A stretch of 64,000 nucleotides of DNA from Azospirillum endophyticum. Its GTDB lineage: Bacteria; Pseudomonadota; Alphaproteobacteria; Azospirillales; Azospirillaceae. How positions within the stretch are numbered: the stretch's first letter is position 1; every line of letters begins with the position of its first letter. The notes beneath the pieces were generated by a model. That model had not been told where the DNA came from and ran no database searches. It saw only the letters and a list, made by a program, of their open reading frames with translations. The stretch covers positions 628,365-692,364 of the forward strand of contig NZ_JAENHM010000073.1 in assembly GCF_016595245.1 (NCBI RefSeq). The letters are read 5' to 3'. A program made the translations under genes and the position numbers. Below are positions 34,000 to 43,356 of the stretch, piece by piece.

Positions 34000-34794
34000 T
34001 TAAGTTTCCGGGCGCCGGAAACGTAATTTCGCGTATAGTGCGGGGAAATGATGGCGTACTGCCAGCGCGACTCGCTGCAGTGCGGCAATCGCAGCCGTGC
34101 GAGCCATCCCGTGGCCGAAATGGCGTTGTCTGATCGCAGCCTGTTCGTCTCGTCCTGCATCGGCGTTGCGTTGCGATAAGCCGCCGGGTGCGAACACGCA
34201 GACGGGCCAGCCCAGCCGCACCGCCCGCCCGCGGTCCAGAACAGCGAGCGTGAAGGCGTAATCGGCGGCGATCCGATAGGCCGAGTCGAAGCGAAGCCCC
34301 GTCAAGGCACCGATGCGGTAGGTCATGGCCTGATGGTGGGTGAACATGCCGAGAAACGCCCAGCGGTGGGACCGGGCGCGCTTCAGAAGGATACGTCCGT
34401 CGCCCTGACGTTCCAGCGCATCGCCGTAGAGAAGAGCGCAGTCCAGATTCCGGGCAATCGCCTGCGTCAGCCGCGCCGCGCCGTCATCCGCCGCCAGCCG
34501 GTCCCCGGCGTTCAGAAACAGGACATGGCTGCAGGCGAGCCGCCGCGCCGCGTCGAGCGCGTCGTTCATCGCGTCGTAAGGCCCCGAGTCGGGAGACGAA
34601 CGCCACCAGACGGTGACATGCGCATGGGCGGCCAGCCACTCGGCCGTACCATCGGTCGAAGCGCCGTCGGCGACCATCCAGATGACATCCGGACCCAATT
34701 GCCCGCAAAGGCTTTGATAGGTGTCGGCCAGACCGGCACGATCGTTGCGGACCACGGTCAGGATGCCCAGGCGGAACGGCGGGGGCGCCGTCAT
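34000..34794 (-). CDS. Glycosyltransferase family 2
   Basis: 264-residue GT2 enzyme. It starts with RLGILTVVRNDRAGLADTYQSL, has VADGASTDGTAEWL, and the acidic site region SDSGPYDAMNDALDAARR with LFLNAGDR. It resembles the colanic-acid WcaA/WcaE type. Its ATG overlaps the stop of the SLBB export gene (4 bp, ATGA), so both are made from one minus-strand transcript. It is the third glycosyltransferase of the locus. Confidence 0.85.
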   Translation of the reverse strand: MTAPPPFRLGILTVVRNDRAGLADTYQSLCGQLGPDVIWMVADGASTDGTAEWLAAHAHVTVWWRSSPDSGPYDAMNDALDAARRLACSHVLFLNAGDRLAADDGAARLTQAIARNLDCALLYGDALERQGDGRILLKRARSHRWAFLGMFTHHQAMTYRIGALTGLRFDSAYRIAADYAFTLAVLDRGRAVRLGWPVCVFAPGGLSQRNADAGRDEQAAIRQRHFGHGMARTAAIAALQRVALAVRHHFPALYAKLRFRRPET

Positions 34795-37748
34795 CGCGTG
34801 ATCACCGAAACGGACGCTGCCGTGATCGCCAACTGGCTCAGAATGTTTCCGATCGCCTTGGTGGCGTCCAGCCCGTCGAAGGGGTGTGGATCGCGCGGCA
34901 CCACCAGGATGGATCCCGGTGGGATGACGTCCACACGATGGTTCCAGGAAGACAGGGCCAGCGGCCGTGCCCGGCCGTCGGGCAGGATCAGAAAACTGCG
35001 GCCGGTGTCGGCGTCGCGTGTGGTTCCGCCCGCCTCGTCCAGGTAATCCTCGGCGGTCTTGCCGCTGACGAATTGCGCCGCGGTGGGGTGGAGGACCTCG
35101 CCCGACACCGCCACGGTCAGCGGCCGTTTCGGGATCAGGATGCGGTCGTCGGGTTCCAGCAACGGGTCGAGGTCCCGGCGGGTTCGCAGGACGGCTGGAT
35201 CCGCCTCCACCACCACGCGGCCGAGAGGCTCGGCACCGCGAAGCTGGGCGGCGAGCTGGCGGGCCAGCGCGACATTCTCCGCCTTTACCGGCTCTCCCTT
35301 TTCCACCTCCAGCGCCAGCGAGCGCTCCAGCTCGCGCGCTTGGCGCTGGAACTGTTCCTTTTCGCGGCGGCGCTCGCTCTCGCGGGTCACGATGGCCCCG
35401 GCGGGATAGGCATCGTCCATCAGCCCGCCGGCCCGCGCGATCAGGGACGACAGCGTCTCGCCCCTGCCGATGTCATAGCGGCCGGGACGGCGTACCGCCC
35501 CTTCGATGGAGACGGCGCGCGCCTCCAGCGCCTGCGGGCGGGGATTGATCCGCAAGGCGTCGCCGGGAGCGATCGGGCGGGTAGCGTCCCGGGCGAGATC
35601 GACGCCGCTGCGCATGCCGTTCGCCTCGGTCAGCTCCGCCGCCGCCGGGTCGGCATCGGCGGACAGACCGCCCGCCGCCGCGACCAGGGACGCCAATGGT
35701 GTGCGGTCGGCGAGCGGATAGCCGCCGGGGTCGCGCACGGCGCCGCGCACCTGGACCGTCCGCTCGCCGACCACGGCGACGATGGCGGGGTCGAGCAGCG
35801 CTGCCAGCATCGGCGGTTCGCTCTCGGAATCCGCCGCGGCTTCCGTCCCCGGGGGGCCGGACTTCACAAGGCTGCGGATGTCGTCGGCCGCGAACAGGTG
35901 GATGCGGTCGCCGTCGGCCAGTCCACGGTCCGCACGGCCGGCGGCGACCTCCTGCGGAGAGAAGGGCAGATAGGCGCGGATCAGGGTCCGCCGATCATAA
36001 CGTTCGACGATACCCAGCAGCGGATAGACGTCGCGCTTCAGCGCCTTGCCGTCCGCCAGCGCCTTGCGCAGCGTGGTTCCGGCCACCAACCGGCGGGTTC
36101 CGGGGCGGCGGACATGGCCGATCAGTTCATAGTGGGGTGCATCCGATTCGACGATGGTCTCACGGGCGCCGGCGGTTTCGGTCCCGGCTTCCAGACCGCC
36201 GGCGATGGGATAGAAGCCGGGGCGCGGCACGCCGGTCAGGCGCAGCACCGAATGGCCGAGGGCGAGCGGCAACAGGTCGGGGACCGTCGTGAACACCGGC
36301 GGGCAGGGAGTGCGGGCGCCAGTCAGGGTGGCGGCGGCGCGGGCCTGCGGACCGGTGGCGAGCGGCCCGTCCGGTTCCGCCGCCAGGATTCGGGCCAGTG
36401 CGACCAGACCGGGGCAGGCATCCTGCGGTGGCTGGCGTTCTCCGCGGAGCAGGTCCAGCACCGGCTCCGAGGTCAGGAAGTCGATGTCGGAAGCCCCCAG
36501 CACGAAGAGCGTATCGCCCTCCGCCAGCCGGCGGCGATCGCGCCCCTTCAGAACGGCTGAAAGATCGACCGGCCGCAGGCTGCGCTCCGCGGTCGCGGGG
36601 GTGGTGCTTTCCAGTGCGGCGAAGGGCAGATAGGGACCGGGGAGCAGATCGGCCCGGGACAGCAGCCCCTCCAGGGTCGTCTCCTTGGTCCAGGCCCGCG
36701 GACCGGGACGCAGGACATGGCCTTCCAGCCGGACCTCGCCGCGGCGATCCTCGCGCTGCGGCGCGAACATCAGCAGGTCGCCGTCGCCGAACCGTCTGGC
36801 GTCGGCGTCCGTGATCTCCTCCGCCGTTTCTTCGCCCGCCGGGCCGATGCCGAATCGCAGGAACCGGCCACGGCCGGGTCGCAGGGACCCGCCGGCCAGA
36901 TCGCGCAACTCCATGGCAGACAGTGGGTTGCCGGACGGGAGCAGTTCGTAGATTCCCGGCCGCTTCACCGGGCCGGCCACCGCGACCGTGGCGCCCAGCG
37001 GCGGGATGAACAGGCGATCGCCGTCGTGCAACGGAACGTCCGCATTGCCGGCGGCCCCTGCGATCTGCAGGGCGTAGAGGTCGACGGTGACGCTGCCGCC
37101 GGCCCGCATCAGACGGACGGTGCGCAGGCTGCCGCTGCGCTCGACGCCGCCGGCCGCCGACAGCGCATCGAGCACGGTGGCGAAGGCGCTGATCTCCTGC
37201 CGGCCGGGACGGTGGACGGCACCGGTGACCAGCACGCCGATCCGCCGCACCTCCGCCAGCGATGCGAAGGCTTCGGTGCCGGGCCAGGTGGCGGTGACCA
37301 GGGCGGCCAGTTCCTGCCGCAGGGTGTCGAGCGTCAAGCCGGCCGCCGTCAACGGGCGCAGGTCGTCCACCACCAGCTGGCCGTTGCGGTCGATGGTGAA
37401 GCGCTTGCTGTAGGATTTCTGCCCGCGCAGGGTCACCAGCAGGGCGTCGCCGGTGTTCAGCACATAATTGCCCTGAATGGCGCCGGGCGCGGCCCCGATT
37501 CCCGCAGTCGCGTCTCCGGCGGGCGCGAACAGCCCATAGCCGAACTGGCGCAGGGGTTCGCCGGCACGGGCGGAATAGGCGGCTTCGAGGGGAGTGACGG
37601 GGAGGGGGGAGGGCGATGATTGTGCTGGCAATTGCGCGGGTGAAAACTTCGTAGGCGTCGGCTCGGCTGCCAACACGGCGAACGCCCACAGAATCGATGC
37701 CACCACCGGCACCAAAAGGGCGAATATCCTGCACGCAGCAGCCAGCAT
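34791..37748 (-). CDS. Polysaccharide export protein with multiple SLBB domains (Wza-like)
   Basis: About 985 residues from the ATG at 37748, which follows GGGAGGGTGG; a longer frame from 37832 adds 28 residues before the signal peptide. A hydrophobic N-terminal segment (LLVPVVASILWAFAVL) is followed by the poly-export (PES) domain (NYVLNTGDALLVTLRG). A series of SLBB beta-grasp repeats fills the rest (GAVHRPGRQEISAF, GPVKRPGIYELLP, GHVRRPGTRRLV, GAVRDPGGYPLAD, GAVRRPGRYDIG, GEVLHPTAAQFV). It is larger than Wza (about 380 aa) and probably forms the outer-membrane exit channel for the polysaccharide. Confidence 0.85.
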   Translation of the reverse strand: MLAAACRIFALLVPVVASILWAFAVLAAEPTPTKFSPAQLPAQSSPSPLPVTPLEAAYSARAGEPLRQFGYGLFAPAGDATAGIGAAPGAIQGNYVLNTGDALLVTLRGQKSYSKRFTIDRNGQLVVDDLRPLTAAGLTLDTLRQELAALVTATWPGTEAFASLAEVRRIGVLVTGAVHRPGRQEISAFATVLDALSAAGGVERSGSLRTVRLMRAGGSVTVDLYALQIAGAAGNADVPLHDGDRLFIPPLGATVAVAGPVKRPGIYELLPSGNPLSAMELRDLAGGSLRPGRGRFLRFGIGPAGEETAEEITDADARRFGDGDLLMFAPQREDRRGEVRLEGHVLRPGPRAWTKETTLEGLLSRADLLPGPYLPFAALESTTPATAERSLRPVDLSAVLKGRDRRRLAEGDTLFVLGASDIDFLTSEPVLDLLRGERQPPQDACPGLVALARILAAEPDGPLATGPQARAAATLTGARTPCPPVFTTVPDLLPLALGHSVLRLTGVPRPGFYPIAGGLEAGTETAGARETIVESDAPHYELIGHVRRPGTRRLVAGTTLRKALADGKALKRDVYPLLGIVERYDRRTLIRAYLPFSPQEVAAGRADRGLADGDRIHLFAADDIRSLVKSGPPGTEAAADSESEPPMLAALLDPAIVAVVGERTVQVRGAVRDPGGYPLADRTPLASLVAAAGGLSADADPAAAELTEANGMRSGVDLARDATRPIAPGDALRINPRPQALEARAVSIEGAVRRPGRYDIGRGETLSSLIARAGGLMDDAYPAGAIVTRESERRREKEQFQRQARELERSLALEVEKGEPVKAENVALARQLAAQLRGAEPLGRVVVEADPAVLRTRRDLDPLLEPDDRILIPKRPLTVAVSGEVLHPTAAQFVSGKTAEDYLDEAGGTTRDADTGRSFLILPDGRARPLALSSWNHRVDVIPPGSILVVPRDPHPFDGLDATKAIGNILSQLAITAASVSVITR

Positions 37749-37959
37749 CGACGTCGACCACCCTCCCAGAGCACCCGTATGGCGCGAATATCGATCGAAG
37801 TGCACTATCGCGCGTGTCGGGACCGAAGGCAATGGTTTACATCCGGGACGCCATGCAAAAGCGCGGCATCGGTCGGCCGGTGGGCGGGTCTATGATGGCC
37901 CCCATATCGGCCGTCCCGACGGGCTCGGCCACGGCAAAACGGTCAGGGAAGCAAGTGGC

Positions 37960-38994
37960 GTGATCGTCATCCACAGCGAAGAGCACCGGCTGCAGGCCGG
38001 CCGGTCGGAACTCAACGACGGCCAACTCGTCCCCTGCTACGAGAAGCCGGCGCGCGCCGACATCGTCCGGGCACGGATCGAGGCGGTAGGCATCGGTCCG
38101 ATCGTGAACCCCACCCGCCACGGCATCGCACCTCTTGAACGGGTGCATGATGCCGGATACCTCGATTTCCTTCGGACGGCCTGGGACGAGTGGGTGAAGG
38201 AACATGGCGCGGACATCGACGCGCTCCCCCTGAACTGGGTTGCTCCGGGCATGTCGCGGCGGCGGGTGCCGCGGTCGATCGACGGTCGGCTCGGATTCTA
38301 CTCCTTCGACGCGGGTACGCCGATCACCGCCGGCACTTGGCGCGCCGCCACCGCTGCCGCCGACAACGCGCTGACCGGCGCCGATCGTCTGCGTGCCGGT
38401 GATCGCAGCGCCTTTGCGCTGTGCCGTCCGCCGGGGCACCATGCCGGGCACGCCTTCTATGGTGGATATTGCTTCCTGAACAACGCGGCCATCGCGGCGC
38501 AGTCCCTGCGCGACGGAGGGGCCGCGCGGGTGGCGGTGCTGGACGTCGACTATCACCACGGCAACGGCACCCAGGAAATCTTCTGGGAGCGTGGCGACGT
38601 GCTGTTCGTGTCGATCCATGCCGACCCGGCCGACGAGTTTCCCTATTTCTGCGGTCATGCCGACGAGACCGGCGCCGGTGCGGGGGATGGAGCCAACCTG
38701 AACCTGACGCTGCCCTGGGGAACCGACTGGAGCGGCTACGCGCAGGCGCTGGCGGCGGCGGCGGCGCGCATCCGCGATTTCGGCGCCGACGCGCTGGTGC
38801 TGTCGCTGGGGGCCGACACCTATGGCGGCGACCCGATTTCCCGCTTCCGCCTGCTCTCGGAGGACTTCCTACGCATGGGGTCGGCCATCGCCGGGATCGG
38901 GCTGCCGACGCTGTTCGTGCTGGAGGGCGGCTATGCCGTCGACGACCTGGGCGTGAATGTCGCCAATGTCCTGACCGGCTTCGAACAAGGCTGA
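37960..38994 (+). CDS. Histone deacetylase-like / acetylpolyamine amidohydrolase family protein
   Basis: 344 residues from the GTG at 37960, which follows AGGGAAG. It contains the zinc-dependent HDAC active site: catalytic His pair in RPPGHHAGHAFYGGYCFLNN, metal residues in VLDVDYHHGNGTQ and the second metal Asp in SLGADTYGGDP. Bacterial members remove acetyl groups from polyamines or related amines. A putative N-carbamoylputrescine amidase gene lies 700 bp away on the other strand, which fits a polyamine theme. The longer frame upstream to 37594 is rejected because it runs across the divergent promoter region. Confidence 0.86.
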   Translation: MIVIHSEEHRLQAGRSELNDGQLVPCYEKPARADIVRARIEAVGIGPIVNPTRHGIAPLERVHDAGYLDFLRTAWDEWVKEHGADIDALPLNWVAPGMSRRRVPRSIDGRLGFYSFDAGTPITAGTWRAATAAADNALTGADRLRAGDRSAFALCRPPGHHAGHAFYGGYCFLNNAAIAAQSLRDGGAARVAVLDVDYHHGNGTQEIFWERGDVLFVSIHADPADEFPYFCGHADETGAGAGDGANLNLTLPWGTDWSGYAQALAAAAARIRDFGADALVLSLGADTYGGDPISRFRLLSEDFLRMGSAIAGIGLPTLFVLEGGYAVDDLGVNVANVLTGFEQG

Positions 38995-39071
38995 AGCGGA
39001 GGAGTGGCCGTACCGTTGCCGGTTCGGTCGAATCGTCCTAAATTGATGGGAGGTTCGGCATCTGATCGAGG

Positions 39072-39647
39072 ATGCGGGCGGTGGCAGCCGACCTTTCCAT
39101 CACCAGCCCGTCCATCGGGGCCTACGCCACTCCGCGCAGCCTGCCGCCGCGGCGGGATGGCAAACACGCGTCCGGCGCGAAGGACAGCGGGAGCGCCGGC
39201 CCCACCGACATCGTTGCGCTGTCCGAGGCGGCCCAGCAGCAAATCCAGAAGCTCAAGCAGGCGGACACCAGCGTCCGCCAGCACGAGGCGGCACATCAGG
39301 CGGCCGGCGGCAGCCACGCCGGCGGCGCCTCCTTCACCTTCACCCGCGGTCCGGACGGAAAGAACTACGCCACCGCCGGCGAGGTTCCGGTCGACGCCAG
39401 TCCCGAAGCGGAGCCGGCCGCCACCGTCGCCAAAATGGAACAGGTCAAGGCCGCAGCGCTTGCGCCGGCCGATCCGTCTCCGCAGGACCTGCGCGTCGCC
39501 GCGCAGGCCGATGCGACGAAGCTGCAGGCGCAGTCGGAACAGCGCCGGCAGGGTGGGGGGGATGGGGCGTCCGGACGCGCGGCTGCGGCCTACGGCGCAG
39601 CGCAAGCACTGGGCAAGGCCGACCCGGCGCGAGGCCTGACGGTCTGA
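39072..39647 (+). CDS. SprA-related putative metalloprotease (CJM1_0395 family)
   Basis: 191 residues. The central region carries VRQHEAAHQAAGG, an HExxH-type zinc motif, followed by the family landmarks FTFTRGPDGKNYATAGEVPVD. This matches the SprA-related (PF12118) putative metalloprotease family. The flanks are low complexity, Ala/Gln-rich, and there is no obvious signal peptide. Proteolytic activity is inferred from the motif only. It follows the HDAC-like gene by about 75 bp. Confidence 0.75.
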   Translation: MRAVAADLSITSPSIGAYATPRSLPPRRDGKHASGAKDSGSAGPTDIVALSEAAQQQIQKLKQADTSVRQHEAAHQAAGGSHAGGASFTFTRGPDGKNYATAGEVPVDASPEAEPAATVAKMEQVKAAALAPADPSPQDLRVAAQADATKLQAQSEQRRQGGGDGASGRAAAAYGAAQALGKADPARGLTV

Positions 39648-39693
39648 GGCCGTAGCGCCGGTACGGATTGCGTCGGCTCTTCCCCCGGTCCGA

Positions 39694-40602
39694 TCAACGG
39701 CGCGGAGTCGTTTCGCCGTCCAGCGTCAGCAGCGCACCATACAACTCCGGGCGGCGGTCCCGGAACAGCCCCCAGGAGGCGCGCTGGGCGGCGATGCGGT
39801 CGAGGTCGAAGGTGGCGGTCAGGACCATACGGCTTTCGCGGTCGGCCTGTGCGACGATTTCCCCCTGCGGCCCGGCGATGAAGGACGAGCCGTAGAAGGT
39901 CAACGCGCAGCTGTCCCCCTGTTCCATCCCGACGCGGTTGGAGGCGACCAGCGGCATCAGGTTGGCGCCGGCATGGCCCTGCATCACCCGCGTCCAATGG
40001 CCCTGGCTGTCGATCGAGGAATCCTGGGGCTCCGACCCGATGGCGGTGGGATACAGCAGGATTTCCGCCCCCTTCAGCGCCATGACACGGGCGGTCTCCG
40101 GAAACCACTGGTCCCAGCAGATGGCGCAGCCGATGGTGGCGTAGCGGGTCTTGAACACCGGGATGCCGGTGTCGCCAGGACTGAAATAAAACTTCTCCTG
40201 ATAACCGGGGCCATCCGGAATGTGGGATTTGCGGTAGATGCCGAGCAGGCTGCCGTCCGCATCCACCATGGCCATGGAATTGTAATAGGCGTTGCGCGCC
40301 TTCTCGAAGAAGCTGACGGGAATCACCACCGACAGCTCGCGTGCCAGGACCTGCATCCGCTCGATCACGGGATGGCCCTCGGCGGGAGCGGCCAATTCGA
40401 ACAGGGACTGCTTCTGATCCTTGCAGAAATAGGGCGTCTCGAACAATTCCTGCGGCAGGATGATCTGCGCGCCCATGGCGGCCGCTTCGCGGATCAGCGA
40501 TTCCACGCCGTCGACGTTGGCGGCACGGTTCCAGCTGCAGGCCATCTGGGTGGCGGCGACGGTGACGGCACGGGACGAAGGGGCGGACGGCGAAGCGGTC
40601 AT
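39694..40602 (-). CDS. aguB: N-carbamoylputrescine amidase (nitrilase superfamily)
   Basis: 302 residues from the ATG at 40602. The nitrilase triad is clear: Glu in IILPQELFET, Lys in GIYRKSHIPDGPGY, Cys in IGCAICWDQWFPE. The PDGPGYQEKFYFSPGD stretch is typical of N-carbamoylputrescine amidases, which convert N-carbamoylputrescine to putrescine in the arginine decarboxylase route. No agmatine deiminase gene (aguA) is adjacent. The convergent SprA-like gene ends 46 bp away. Confidence 0.88.
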   Translation of the reverse strand: MTASPSAPSSRAVTVAATQMACSWNRAANVDGVESLIREAAAMGAQIILPQELFETPYFCKDQKQSLFELAAPAEGHPVIERMQVLARELSVVIPVSFFEKARNAYYNSMAMVDADGSLLGIYRKSHIPDGPGYQEKFYFSPGDTGIPVFKTRYATIGCAICWDQWFPETARVMALKGAEILLYPTAIGSEPQDSSIDSQGHWTRVMQGHAGANLMPLVASNRVGMEQGDSCALTFYGSSFIAGPQGEIVAQADRESRMVLTATFDLDRIAAQRASWGLFRDRRPELYGALLTLDGETTPRR

Positions 40603-41137
40603 TGCGGTCTCGGAGCTCCCTATGGAACGGCGATCGGTGGGCGGCGGTTCGAGGCTTGTGTGACAAAAGGTCGCAGCGGATACAAGCGGCCAGAGGCTGT
40701 TTGTCAATAATTTCGCGAAACAATCACTTTACAGGGTCTGTTCAGTACGAACCGACAAATGAAACCGACATAGTCGGTAATGATCATATCGGGCATCATA
40801 TGCGGATATGGTATCTTTCGGTCGCGCGAAAAAGATGGGCGTGACACAGGGCGGCCATGCGAAGAGTCGGTATGGGCGTTCTGTTTGCGCCGACGGTGAT
40901 TTCGCGGCTGCGGAGCGACATATCATTGCATGTCGGTGGCCGGCGGCCACGCAATTGATTTGCGCTTTGCACACAACACGTTATGATTGGATGACGCAGC
41001 CATGCCCATTCGTGTCAAGGTGGTGTTGTCAGACAAGGCCGGACAGAGATGGAACCGACGGTGGCGATGCCGCGGCCGCGCCTTGACAGGCGGCTGCCCG
41101 GCATTTTCGACCGGTTCGCGGGAATGGTTGTGGGCGT
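40603..41137. other. AT-richer divergent intergenic region
   Basis: About 530 bp between the amidase gene (minus) and the MarR gene (plus), clearly less GC-rich than its surroundings. Visible elements are a TTGTC-A-GACAA palindrome at 41026-41036, which could be an operator for the MarR protein, and TTGACA at 41083-41088. The open frame at 40808-41086 has poor codon use and no ribosome site. No RNA gene was recognised. Confidence 0.45.
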
Positions 41138-41680
41138 GTGAATGACGGCAGAGAGATTGTCGGTATGGAGGCGTCTGTCAAGGGGTGGGAGCCGGAACGC
41201 CCCGCTGAATCGGAGGCCGCGGCCGGGTCGGCCGACGGTGCTTTATCGTTCGTCGTCCGCGAAGTGAATCGTGCCTTTGCCCGTGCACTGCAGACGCGCA
41301 TCGCGCGATCCGGTGTCAGCATGGGGCAATGGTTCTTCCTGCGTGCCCTGTGGGAGGAGGACGGATTGACCCAGCGGGAGTTGAGCCACCGGGTCGGCAT
41401 GATGGAACCCACCACCGTTACCGCGGTCAATGTGATGGAGGGCCTGGGGCTGGTTCAGCGCGTACGCAACAGCCACGACCGCCGCAAGATGAACATCTTC
41501 CTGACCGACAAGGGACGGGCGTTGCGCGATACGATGATGCCCAGCGCGTCCGAAATCGCCCGGATCGCCATCCAAGGCATCGCGCCGGAAGATCTGGATT
41601 TGACGCTTGATGTTCTGCGCCGTGTCGGCGCCAACCTCAATGCCGTTTCAGCCGCCGCCCGCGACGGTGAAGAGGAGTAG
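41138..41680 (+). CDS. MarR family transcriptional regulator
   Basis: A winged-helix MarR protein: VSMGQWFFLRALWEEDGLTQRELSHRVGMMEPTTVTAV, wing VRNSHDRRKMNIFLTDKGRAL, and the dimerisation helices at both ends. It is 180 aa if GTG 41138 is used, or 171 aa from the ATG at 41165 (MEASVKGWEP); neither has a strong ribosome site. MarR proteins usually bind aromatic ligands and repress nearby genes. The candidate operator is the palindrome at 41026-41036. Confidence 0.82.
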   Translation: MNDGREIVGMEASVKGWEPERPAESEAAAGSADGALSFVVREVNRAFARALQTRIARSGVSMGQWFFLRALWEEDGLTQRELSHRVGMMEPTTVTAVNVMEGLGLVQRVRNSHDRRKMNIFLTDKGRALRDTMMPSASEIARIAIQGIAPEDLDLTLDVLRRVGANLNAVSAAARDGEEE

Positions 41681-41848
41681 GACGGGCGGGGCCTGCTGCC
41701 GGCGCCATCCTGTTTTGCGGCATTGCCTGTCGGGCTCCACCCGGTGTCATACCGGATTCGGAAAGTTCTGACTTTTCGAACCTGGTATCGCCCGCGACTG
41801 CGGGCGCGCGCCGCTAGGCGCGAAGCCTGCGTGGCGTATGAACGCAGC

Positions 41849-41867
41849 GGTCAGAATTTTTCTGACC
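41849..41867 (-). terminator. Terminator-like hairpin after the pentapeptide-repeat gene
   Basis: GGTCAGAA and TTCTGACC form an 8-bp stem with a TTT loop (41849-41867), 5 bp past the stop of the minus-strand pentapeptide gene. A second imperfect palindrome built on ATACC...GGTAT lies at about 41745-41789. The MarR gene ends at 41680, so both transcripts could stop in this interval. Confidence 0.5.
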
Positions 41868-41872
41868 GCGTA

Positions 41873-43180
41873 TCAGTCGTCATCCGGGTCGGGCGGCGGG
41901 GGCAGGCTGGCGCCGGTCAGGTTGGCGCCGGTGAACTTCGCGTCGCGGATATTGGCGTCGCTCAGGATCGCGCCGGTCAGGTTGGCGTTGCTGAAATCGC
42001 AGTCGGACAGGTTGGCGCCGCGCAGGTTCGTGCGGACGCAGGAACTGCCGGTCAGCCGGGCGCCGGTCAGGTTCGCCGCCCACAGCCGTCCCGTCGGCTG
42101 GCCGCTGGGTCCCTTGATGTCGACCCAGCCGACCCCGGCCCCGTCCAGCCGCACCTCGTCCATGTTGGCGCCACGCAGATTGGCGCCGTCCAGGATCGCT
42201 CCGGTGAAATCGGCACCAGCCAGCACTGCTTCGGAGATGTCGCACATGATGAGCAGCGCCTCGCGCATCTTGGCGCCGCCGAGGTTGGCCCGCTTGAGGT
42301 TGGCGCCCGACAGGTTCACGCCCGACAGGTCGATGTGGCTGAGATCGGCGCCGGTCAGGTCGGCTCGCGCGCCCATCGTCCCGTTGGTGTTGATCCAGGT
42401 ATAATGGCTGTGCAGCGCCTGCTGGATCTGGACAGAGAAATTGTCGGCCGACCGCGCCAGATTGGCGCCGGTGGTGTCGGCCCCGGCCAGATCGGCCCCT
42501 TCCAGCTTCGCGCCCTGCAGGTCGGCGTTGCGCAGATTGGCGCCGGCCAGCATCGCGCCGGTCAGGTTGGCGTCGCGCAGCACCGCCCCCTGCAGGTTCA
42601 CGCCGGAGAGGTTGCTGCCGCGCAGGTCGGCGCGGGCGAGGTTGCAGCTTTTCATGCTGGCGCGCATCAGCGTGGCGCCGGTCAGCAGTGCACCCTCGCA
42701 GTCGGCGCCGTTCATCGACACATCGGTCAGGTCGGCGCCCGACAGGTTGGCGTTGGTCAGCGACGCGTCGTCGAAATCCGTCCCCGACAGGTCCGACCTG
42801 ACGAAATCCAGTCCCTTGCCGTTGCCCGGCCCGCCATACAGCAGGGCGCCGCCGCGCAGATCGGCCTCCTTCAGGATGGCGCGCTTCATCTTGGCGCCAC
42901 GCATGTGGGCACCGCGGAGGTCGGCGCGGTACAGGTTGCAGCCGGACAAATCCGCTTTCGTCAGGTGGGCGGCGAACAGGTCGGCGGTGCTGAGATTGGC
43001 GTTGGACAGGTCGCAATGGGACAGGTTGGCGCCGGACAGCTTGCCTTGCGCCAGATTGACCCCGGATAGGTTCGAGCCTTCCATGTTCGCCATGGTCAGG
43101 TTGGCGCGCGAACCGCCCGACTTGCTCTTCAGCCAGCGCTCGTGCTTTTCCAGCACGGCAACCACCTCGTGCGGTGTCAT
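41873..43180 (-). CDS. Pentapeptide-repeat protein
   Basis: 435 residues. After an N-terminal segment (TPHEVVAVLEKHERWLKSKSGG) nearly the whole protein consists of A(D/N)Lxx repeats, in at least two blocks split by a non-repeat insert (about residues 255-275, SVQIQQALHSHYTW). Such proteins form a right-handed quadrilateral beta helix. Some (Qnr, MfpA) mimic DNA and bind gyrase; most have unknown roles. The N-terminal segment begins like a short protein-interaction helix. No membrane segment or signal peptide is visible. Confidence 0.9.
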   Translation of the reverse strand: MTPHEVVAVLEKHERWLKSKSGGSRANLTMANMEGSNLSGVNLAQGKLSGANLSHCDLSNANLSTADLFAAHLTKADLSGCNLYRADLRGAHMRGAKMKRAILKEADLRGGALLYGGPGNGKGLDFVRSDLSGTDFDDASLTNANLSGADLTDVSMNGADCEGALLTGATLMRASMKSCNLARADLRGSNLSGVNLQGAVLRDANLTGAMLAGANLRNADLQGAKLEGADLAGADTTGANLARSADNFSVQIQQALHSHYTWINTNGTMGARADLTGADLSHIDLSGVNLSGANLKRANLGGAKMREALLIMCDISEAVLAGADFTGAILDGANLRGANMDEVRLDGAGVGWVDIKGPSGQPTGRLWAANLTGARLTGSSCVRTNLRGANLSDCDFSNANLTGAILSDANIRDAKFTGANLTGASLPPPPDPDDD

Positions 43181-43356
43181 CGATCCTGTCCGGTCTGCAT
43201 GGTTGCGTGGTCCATCGATAGACCAGTGTCTCGGAATAATCTATGTCAAAGGTTAAAGCCGCTTCAGTGCCGGTCCGGCTTGGCGCAGGCGGCATCAGGC
43301 ACCATCTGCGGGGCGTCCGGCATCGTACTGCCTGTAACAGCAAGGAGCTGGGGATC

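Noticed and set aside
40808..41086. A 92-codon frame in the MarR upstream region
   Set aside because: There is no ribosome site, amino-acid use is poor, and it lies in a regulatory-looking AT-richer gap.
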